DNA from: Bacteroidales bacterium
GTDB taxonomy: Bacteria; Bacteroidota; Bacteroidia; Bacteroidales; UBA7960
Reading direction: 5' to 3'
Assembly: GCA_007132865.1 (NCBI GenBank)
Contig: SLNU01000236.1
Coordinates: 1-6,024 of the forward strand
DNA length: 6,024 nucleotides
In this document: one piece after another, positions 5,916 to 6,024 of the stretch
Layout of the letters: each line of letters begins with the position of its first letter
Numbering within the stretch: position 1 is the stretch's first letter
The notes under the pieces: model-generated
What the model saw: only the letters and a program-made list of their open reading frames with translations
The model's database searches: none
What the model was told of the DNA's origin: nothing
Program-made: the position numbers and the translations under genes

Positions 5916-5943
5916 TAATAAAAACAAAACAGCCATGAAAAAA
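5916..5943 (+). repeat. 28-bp direct repeat copy 2: translation-start leader
   Basis: Exact second copy of the leader at 5671-5698, including the ATG at 5935 and the following six A's, 245 bp downstream. It starts just after the stop codon of the 74-aa gene. Confidence 0.9.
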
Positions 5944-6024
5944 GAAAAGTACATATCAAAACAAGATGAAATTGATGTATTAGAAACATTAATAACATTC
6001 GCGTCATCAAAAAAACATACTTAC
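5935..6024 (+). CDS. Start of a small hypothetical phage protein (partial, runs off right edge)
   Basis: Thirty codons are visible (MKKEKYISKQDEIDVLETLI and ten more) with no stop before the window edge. The start is set by the 28-bp leader shared with the upstream gene. The visible part is Lys/Glu-rich and probably helical. No domain can be assigned from this fragment. Its 20-nt spacing from the 74-aa gene places it in the same transcript. Confidence 0.65.
   Translation, partial: MKKEKYISKQDEIDVLETLITFASSKKHTY

Noticed and set aside
5660..6010. 116-codon minus-strand frame rich in Phe, Leu and Cys
   Set aside because: It is antisense to the 74-aa gene and its successor. Its membrane-like look arises from reading Lys-rich AAA codons backwards as TTT. 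The plus-strand genes have matched leaders.

Overview
The window looks like part of a tailed-phage (Caudoviricetes) genome or prophage infecting a Bacteroidota host. The phage call rests on an adjacent small and large terminase pair and on the structural genes behind it. The host call is inference. Starts lack strong Shine-Dalgarno sequences and sit behind A-rich leaders, and both candidate promoters fit the Bacteroidota pattern TTTG-N19/20-TAnnTTTG rather than TTGACA/TATAAT. The DNA is moderately AT-rich. No cellular gene, tRNA, rRNA, IS or CRISPR array was seen.

Layout. Positions 1-4828 form one tightly packed leftward (minus-strand) operon: small terminase (4828-4238), large terminase (4228-2684), a 124-aa small structural protein (2645-2271), a 129-aa beta-rich protein (2260-1871), and a long spike/fibre-like protein that starts at 1852 and runs off the left edge after 617 codons. 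Gaps are only 9-38 nt. The last gene was assembled by hand, codon by codon, because its stop lies outside the window. It has an N-terminal domain paralogous to the 129-aa neighbour, then a leucine-rich-repeat-like section, a proline-rich linker and the start of a right-handed parallel beta-helix (pectate-lyase-like) domain.

Positions 4829-5070 are an AT-rich divergent control region with a candidate leftward promoter, a candidate rightward promoter, and inverted repeats placed on or between the promoter boxes.

Positions 5070-5430 are more GC-rich than their surroundings and carry a string of short inverted repeats ending in a stable hairpin and a short T-run. I read this as a possible untranslated structured RNA or long leader. 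A 98-codon reading frame there (5134-5430) is a weaker alternative. From 5436 to the right edge are small AT-rich rightward genes of unknown function (65 aa, 74 aa, and one running off the edge). Two of them are preceded by an identical 28-bp leader that includes the start codon.

How it fits together: the left operon encodes DNA packaging plus virion surface proteins, probably expressed late. The right side looks like an oppositely transcribed module of small accessory or early genes. Portal, protease and major capsid genes, which usually follow the large terminase, are not in the window.
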